Origin: CAZOVK01 sp964583165
GTDB lineage: Bacteria; Bacillota; Clostridia; Lachnospirales; WRAX01
Assembly (NCBI GenBank): GCA_964583165.1
Contig: CAZOVK010000051.1
Coordinates: 1 to 16,989 of the forward strand
Reading direction: 5' to 3'
DNA length: 16,989 nt
A program made the translations under genes and the position numbers. The notes under the pieces were generated by a model. The model was given only the letters and a program-made list of their open reading frames with translations, did no database searches and was not told the origin of the DNA. Shown here piece by piece: positions 13,963-16,989 of this stretch. Numbering within the stretch: position 1 is the stretch's first letter; every line of letters begins with the position of its first letter.

Positions 13963-14103
13963 TTGAGTATTCGCATAACCATAAAGTACGAAGCCGACAG
14001 CGAGCTAGACCGGCTGTTGAAGCTTCTAGCGGGGCTTACCGCTAAAGTGTCCGTAAGACCCGCCAAAGGACGCTATAAACGCGCTTACATAGTCATAAAG
14101 TAG
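13963..14103 (+). CDS. Small phage-type protein (46 aa), unrecognised
   Basis: A TTG-started frame (13963) ends in TAG at 14101. It encodes about 46 residues: SIRITIKYEADSELDRLLKL, then a basic tail with ARPAKGRYKRAY-like character (VSVRPAKGRYKRAYIVIK). The beta-alpha-beta look and length are like small phage accessory proteins. The ribosome site is a modest GGGCGGG. No ATG exists in frame. It ends one base before the -35 box of the next promoter. Function is unknown; the call rests on an intact protein-like frame and tight spacing. Confidence 0.5.
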   Translation: MSIRITIKYEADSELDRLLKLLAGLTAKVSVRPAKGRYKRAYIVIK

Positions 14104-14104
14104 T

Positions 14105-14133
14105 TTGACAAACCCGTCTAGAAGTGTTATAAT
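14105..14133 (+). promoter_or_regulatory. Consensus sigma-A promoter of the RNA/scaffold/capsid unit
   Basis: TTGACA (14105-14110), exactly 17 bases, TATAAT (14128-14133): a perfect housekeeping promoter. The start of transcription is expected near 14140, just before the structured RNA. Confidence 0.9.
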
Positions 14134-14139
14134 ATAGGC

Positions 14140-14232
14140 AAATATAGGCATGAGTACCCCCGTCAAGCGGGAAGCCATAATCAACAAGGCATGGGAAAAA
14201 CAGCGTAGACTGTTTACTCATGCCTTTTATTA
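14140..14232 (+). ncRNA. Compact structured RNA or structured leader upstream of the scaffold gene
   Basis: An outer stem of 11 perfect pairs, AGGCATGAGTA (14146-14156) with TACTCATGCCT (14215-14225), encloses two hairpins: CCCG/CGGG with a TCAA-type loop near 14158-14171, and AAACAG/CTGTTT (14198-14203 with 14210-14215). This gives a three-way junction. TTTTATTATT follows, so the stem can act as a terminator. A second copy of GGCATG (in AAGGCATG, 14186-14193) can pair with CATGCCTT (14219-14226) in place of the outer 5' strand, giving two exclusive folds. It begins where the strong promoter would start and ends about 33 bases before the scaffold ATG. It may be a small RNA or an attenuator; I recognise no known family. 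Confidence 0.65.
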
Positions 14233-14264
14233 TTAGTCTACTGGACGTTAAACAGGGGGTTATT

Positions 14265-14729
14265 ATGACCGAGAATGACACGACGAAAGCACAGGAAGCA
14301 ACGCCGACCACGCCCGAAGCTGACCGCACGTTTACGCAGGATGATGTCAACCGTATTGTCGGCGAGCGGCTGTCACGCGAGCGCGAACGCGCTGAAAGCG
14401 AGATTGAAGCCGCGCGTAATGGCTATGAAGCTGACTTCCAACAGCGCATGGCTGAAAAGGAAAAGAAGTTCCAGCGCAAGGAGTTTGTTTTGGCGGCTAA
14501 GGACACGCTAACAAAGAGTGGATACCCGGCTGACTTGATAGATATGTTGAATGTTGAGAACATGGACGCGCTTAATGCGTGTATTGAGAAGCTAGACGCA
14601 GTGGCGAAGACGAAAGCTGCCGCACCCACAACCTTAGTGAGAGTGGACAGCGGCATGGCGCACGGCGCACCCATTTCGTCGGGCGGTGAGCATGAACGCA
14701 TACTTGCGGCTATGAAGATAAGAGAATAA
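14265..14729 (+). CDS. Phage capsid assembly scaffolding protein (DUF4355/GP20-like)
   Basis: A 154-residue protein with the build of phage scaffolds. It has a disordered Thr/Pro-rich N-terminus, FTQDDVNRIVGERLSRERER (about 23-42) opening a long charged helix, KEFVLAAKDTLTKSGYPADL, and a small C-terminal part. The family guides assembly of the major capsid protein into a shell and is lost or cleaved on maturation. I start at 14265 because AGGGGG stands 5-6 bases before it; the in-frame ATG at 14220 lies inside the RNA stem and has no ribosome site. The capsid gene follows after 10 bases. No terminase or portal gene precedes it, unlike the usual phage order. Confidence 0.88.
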   Translation: MTENDTTKAQEATPTTPEADRTFTQDDVNRIVGERLSRERERAESEIEAARNGYEADFQQRMAEKEKKFQRKEFVLAAKDTLTKSGYPADLIDMLNVENMDALNACIEKLDAVAKTKAAAPTTLVRVDSGMAHGAPISSGGEHERILAAMKIRE

Positions 14730-14739
14730 GGGGGATATT

Positions 14740-15573
14740 ATGGCTATAGAGCTAGTACCGAAGTTTTTACCCTATGTGGACGAGCAGTTTGCGTTGGAGA
14801 GCAAGAAAGCAATGCTTACGAACAGTGACCTTGACTGGACAGGCGCACATACCATAAAGGTTTATAAGATTTCTACGGCGGGGATGAACGATTATGACCG
14901 CGCGGGGAGTGGCGGGAAACTGTCGAGATACGGCACTGTAGAAGGGCTTGACGCAACCACGGAAGAAATGACTTTGCGGCGTGACCGTTCGTTTACGTTC
15001 GCAATCGACAGGCTAGACCAAGACGAAACAGCCCAGACATTGGCGGCGGCTAAGGCATTGGGGCGGCAGATTCGCGAGGTTGTTATACCAGAGGTTGACA
15101 CATGGGTTTATGCGGTTATGTGTGAAGAAGCGGGCACGAAGCCCGCGTCCATTGCACTGACTAGCGAGAATATCTATGACGAGATACTGAAAGGTAACAA
15201 GGCACTTGATGACGCAGAAGTACCAGAAACAGGGCGGTTCATCATGGTTACACCAGCCGTCTATGTGCTAATGAAGCGTTGTAAGGATATTGTCATGGAA
15301 ACGAATATCGGCAATGAATTGCGGCTTAAAGGTGTTATCGCTATGATTGACGGGGCTATGGTTGTGAAGATTCCAGAAATAAGATTGCCGAATGGCTTCG
15401 GCTTCCTTATCGGTCATCCAGTCGCGACCGTTGCGCCGGTGAAACTGGAGAGCTACAAAGTGCATGAAGACCCGCCGTTTATTTCGGGTTCGCTGGTTGA
15501 GGGGCGCATATGCTATGACGCTTTTGTGCTTGATAACAAGGCTAAGGCTTTGTACTATCAGAGGGCTATGTAA
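14740..15573 (+). CDS. Phage major capsid protein
   Basis: A 277-residue protein with the pattern of clostridial phage coat proteins paired with DUF4355 scaffolds. The N-terminus is FLPYVDEQFALESKKAMLTN, then TVEGLDATTEEMTLRRDRSF with FAIDRLDQDETAQT. A central ALGRQIREVVIPEVDTWVYA helix is followed by RFIMVTPAVYVLMKRCKDI and a C-terminal ICYDAFVLDNKAKALYYQRA. An HK97-like coat fold is expected from the family; I did not model it. The ATG follows AAGGGGG. The gene is full length, with no stop or frameshift, which argues for selection or recent arrival. No capsid protease, head-tail connector or tail genes follow. Confidence 0.85.
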   Translation: MAIELVPKFLPYVDEQFALESKKAMLTNSDLDWTGAHTIKVYKISTAGMNDYDRAGSGGKLSRYGTVEGLDATTEEMTLRRDRSFTFAIDRLDQDETAQTLAAAKALGRQIREVVIPEVDTWVYAVMCEEAGTKPASIALTSENIYDEILKGNKALDDAEVPETGRFIMVTPAVYVLMKRCKDIVMETNIGNELRLKGVIAMIDGAMVVKIPEIRLPNGFGFLIGHPVATVAPVKLESYKVHEDPPFISGSLVEGRICYDAFVLDNKAKALYYQRAM

Positions 15574-15582
15574 CCGGCAAAA

Positions 15583-15727
15583 ACCAGATATAACTTGAAG
15601 TTTAGCGGTGTCTGGTGAATATTGGGTGTTGAAAAATGTTGAAGTTGGCGCGCCAACAGTGACGCTGAAAACTTGAGCCATAGCGGAGATGTTGACATGT
15701 TGGCGCATCCTTACATTCTGAACACCC
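15583..15727 (+). ncRNA. Structured segment downstream of the capsid gene
   Basis: Nested complements suggest an RNA fold. ACCAGA/TCTGGT (15583-15588 with 15611-15616) lies first. Next is an outer stem GGGTGTT/AACACCC (15624-15630 with 15721-15727). Inside it the perfect 14-base palindrome GTTGGCGCGCCAAC (15644-15657) can fold on itself. Alternatively its GCGCCAAC half can pair with a second GTTGGCGC at 15699-15706. It starts 10 bases after the capsid stop. It could be a 3' regulatory element, a terminator-like processing signal or a DNA site. I recognise no family. Confidence 0.45.
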
Positions 15728-15797
15728 TAAAAAAGTATGGTTAGAAAAGTAAGTCCTTAAAAAGAGTTATCCTTAGTTTTCTTAGTCCCTAAAAAGA
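15724..15797 (+). repeat. Three spaced copies of a CCYTAAAAA-type motif before the sigma-like gene
   Basis: ACCCTAAAAAAG (15724), TCCTTAAAAAG (15754) and TCCCTAAAAAG (15786) recur at 30 and 32 bases, about three helical turns. The last two extend to AGTCCTTAAAAAGA / AGTCCCTAAAAAGA (13 of 14 identical). They lie 54-127 bases before the sigma-like start codon and could be binding sites for a regulator, perhaps its own product. Confidence 0.55.
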
Positions 15798-15850
15798 AAC
15801 AACCTAGTAAAACCTTATGTTACGATACTTATGCGGAGGGGGGTGATGAT

Positions 15851-16591
15851 GTGGACGCTTACAGTGCTTATACGCAATATAAGCCGCTCCTGATGAAGCT
15901 ATGCCGCCGTTACGCGGGGCGCGGTTTAGACTTCGAGGACTTGTTACAAGAAGCCTACATTGCCACAGACAGAGCCGTAAAGGGATATGACGGCGATAAG
16001 GCGGGGTTTATTACTTGCCTTTTCACAATATGCCAGCGGCACCTTTTGCGTGTTATCGAGGACGCAGGCGCGAATATCCGCATACCTAATCACCGACACG
16101 CGCAGATTCGGGCTTACAAGCGGTTTGTAGGTTGGTACATCCAGACCAGCGGTGAAGAGCCGCCCATTCGACGCACGGCGGCGGCATTGGGTCTAAGTGA
16201 GCGCGTTATATTGGAGATTAGGGCGGCTATGCAACGGTTGCACCCCGTTTCACTGTCAGAGCCTATAGATGATGAAAGCGGCTTGACCGTTCAAGACACA
16301 ATAGCGGATGAAGCCGTGGGCGTGCATGAGCAGACCGAAGCCGCTGACTGTGGGGCGCGGTTGTTGCCTATAATAAAGGCTACCTTGTCACCGTCAGAGC
16401 TTGAAGCGTTCGCGACTACTGGACGCATAGGCTATAAGACGGCGCACAAGCTACAGCGAAACGATGACATTCGGAGAACCTATAGGGAGTATTACGCATT
16501 TAGGCATGTGGGCGTGAGTGAGTTCAACAGGACATGGACTTCAAGTGTTGAACACGAGGTTTTAAGGCGGGATTTTGCAAGTAAACACTAA
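15851..16591 (+). CDS. Sigma-70-like factor of phage/mobile-element type
   Basis: A 246-residue protein with a clear region 2: YKPLLMKLCRRYAGRGLDF and EDLLQEAYIATDRAVKGYDG, followed by AGFITCLFTICQRHLLRVI (about 10-69). A region-3-like part comes next (IRIPNHRHAQIRAY, PPIRRTAAALGLSERVI, then VSLSEPIDDESGLTVQDTI; 76-151). The last 90 residues (LSPSELEAFATTGRIG and onward) stand where region 4 should be but lack an obvious helix-turn-helix; DNA-binding ability is uncertain. The start is a GTG behind GGAGGGGGG; nearby ATGs are out of frame. Phages use such proteins to switch on late genes. It follows the capsid gene and a set of spaced repeats. A dead fragment of a related gene is at 9400-9540. 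Confidence 0.8.
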   Translation: MDAYSAYTQYKPLLMKLCRRYAGRGLDFEDLLQEAYIATDRAVKGYDGDKAGFITCLFTICQRHLLRVIEDAGANIRIPNHRHAQIRAYKRFVGWYIQTSGEEPPIRRTAAALGLSERVILEIRAAMQRLHPVSLSEPIDDESGLTVQDTIADEAVGVHEQTEAADCGARLLPIIKATLSPSELEAFATTGRIGYKTAHKLQRNDDIRRTYREYYAFRHVGVSEFNRTWTSSVEHEVLRRDFASKH

Positions 16592-16626
16592 ATAAGCACC
16601 AAAAACATAATCACCAAGCAAACACT

Positions 16627-16674
16627 AATACCAGAAACCCGCCTAGAACTTTGATTCTAAGCGGGTTTCTGGTA

Positions 16675-16676
<2 letters not shown>
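16627..16676. repeat. 16-bp perfect inverted repeat adjoining the tRNA 3' end
   Basis: AATACCAGAAACCCGC (16627-16642) is the exact complement of GCGGGTTTCTGGTATT (16661-16676), with an inner TAGAA/TTCTA pairing. It may terminate the minus-strand rRNA/tRNA transcript and the plus-strand sigma-like gene. Neither strand has a good T-run after it. Its right arm includes the last base or two of the tRNA. Confidence 0.8.
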
Positions 16677-16748
<72 letters not shown>

Positions 16749-16817
16749 ACGTTTAGGGTATTGAGTTTAATCAAGTGCCCTGAAAACCTAACATGAGGAG
16801 GAAGGAAGAAAAATAGT

Positions 16818-16989
16818 AGTAAGCGTACGGTCAATTAGTACTGCTCAGCTGAACATGTTACCATGCGTACACCTGCAGCCTATCTACCTGGTGGTCTTCC
16901 AGGGACCTTACGCCATAAAGGCGGCGGAAATCTAATCTTGAGGACGGCTTCACGCTTAGATGCCTTCAGCGTTTATCCGTTCCGAACTT
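16818..16989 (-). rRNA. 23S ribosomal RNA, 3' end (partial)
   Basis: The plus strand is the complement of the conserved 3' part of 23S rRNA: GGTCAATTAGTACTGCTCAG, CATGTTACCATGCG, ATCTTGAGGACGGCTTCACG and CTTAGATGCCTTCAGCGTTT. The rest lies beyond the right edge. The exact 3' end is estimated within about 10 bases. No 5S gene lies between it and the tRNA. Confidence 0.93.

Noticed and set aside
14220..14264. Upstream in-frame ATG (14220) extending the scaffold protein by 15 residues
   Set aside because: It lies within the 3' arm of the RNA stem and has no ribosome site, whereas 14265 has AGGGGG at the right distance.

Overview
The window looks like a chromosomal segment of an endospore-forming, Gram-positive clostridial bacterium. 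A complete eight-gene spoIIIA operon runs leftward through the first half. Most genes have strong purine-rich ribosome binding sites, and the right edge enters an rRNA operon. I cannot name the genus from sequence alone.

Layout: (1) 1-2130 holds a histidine-phosphatase gene cut by the left edge (minus) and a MATE efflux transporter (plus). They are divergent from two abutting sigma-A-like promoters, and the MATE gene ends in a bidirectional terminator. (2) 2134-7217 (minus) is spoIIIAA-AB-AC-AD-AE-AF-AG-AH, which encodes the mother-cell half of the SpoIIIA-SpoIIQ channel. A plausible sigma-E promoter lies upstream. (3) 7399-9333 (plus) is a two-gene unit divergent from spoIIIA. It encodes a membrane protein with an apparently inactive MPN/JAB-like N-domain and a C-terminal LysM, then a soluble histidine kinase without a sensor domain. 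A terminator follows.

(4) 9400-13560 is a gene-poor, eroded accessory region. It contains a dead fragment of a sigma-like gene whose intact relative lies 7 kb away, a C_GCxxG_C_C redox-type gene, and a wrecked ACR3 arsenite exporter (truncated, frameshifted, internally deleted). A small cysteine-rich ORF, a minus-strand pair (ArsP-type permease plus glutaredoxin-like protein) and headless unassigned reading frames complete it. This reads as a decaying arsenic/metalloid-thiol island without a visible arsR.

(5) 13570-16600 is a very small phage-derived module: two hairpins, a small ORF broken by one amber codon, a 46-residue ORF, a consensus promoter driving a compact structured RNA, a DUF4355-type scaffold gene, a major capsid gene, another structured segment, three spaced A-tract repeats and a sigma-70-like gene. 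No terminase, portal, protease, tail or integrase gene is visible. (6) 16627-16989 (minus) holds the end of an rRNA operon: the 3' part of 23S rRNA, then initiator tRNA-Met, then a 16-bp perfect inverted repeat touching the tRNA 3' end.

Most worth pursuing: the capsid/scaffold/sigma module with its two structured non-coding segments, the second dead copy of the sigma-like gene suggesting the module recurs, and the MPN-LysM membrane protein beside spoIIIA.
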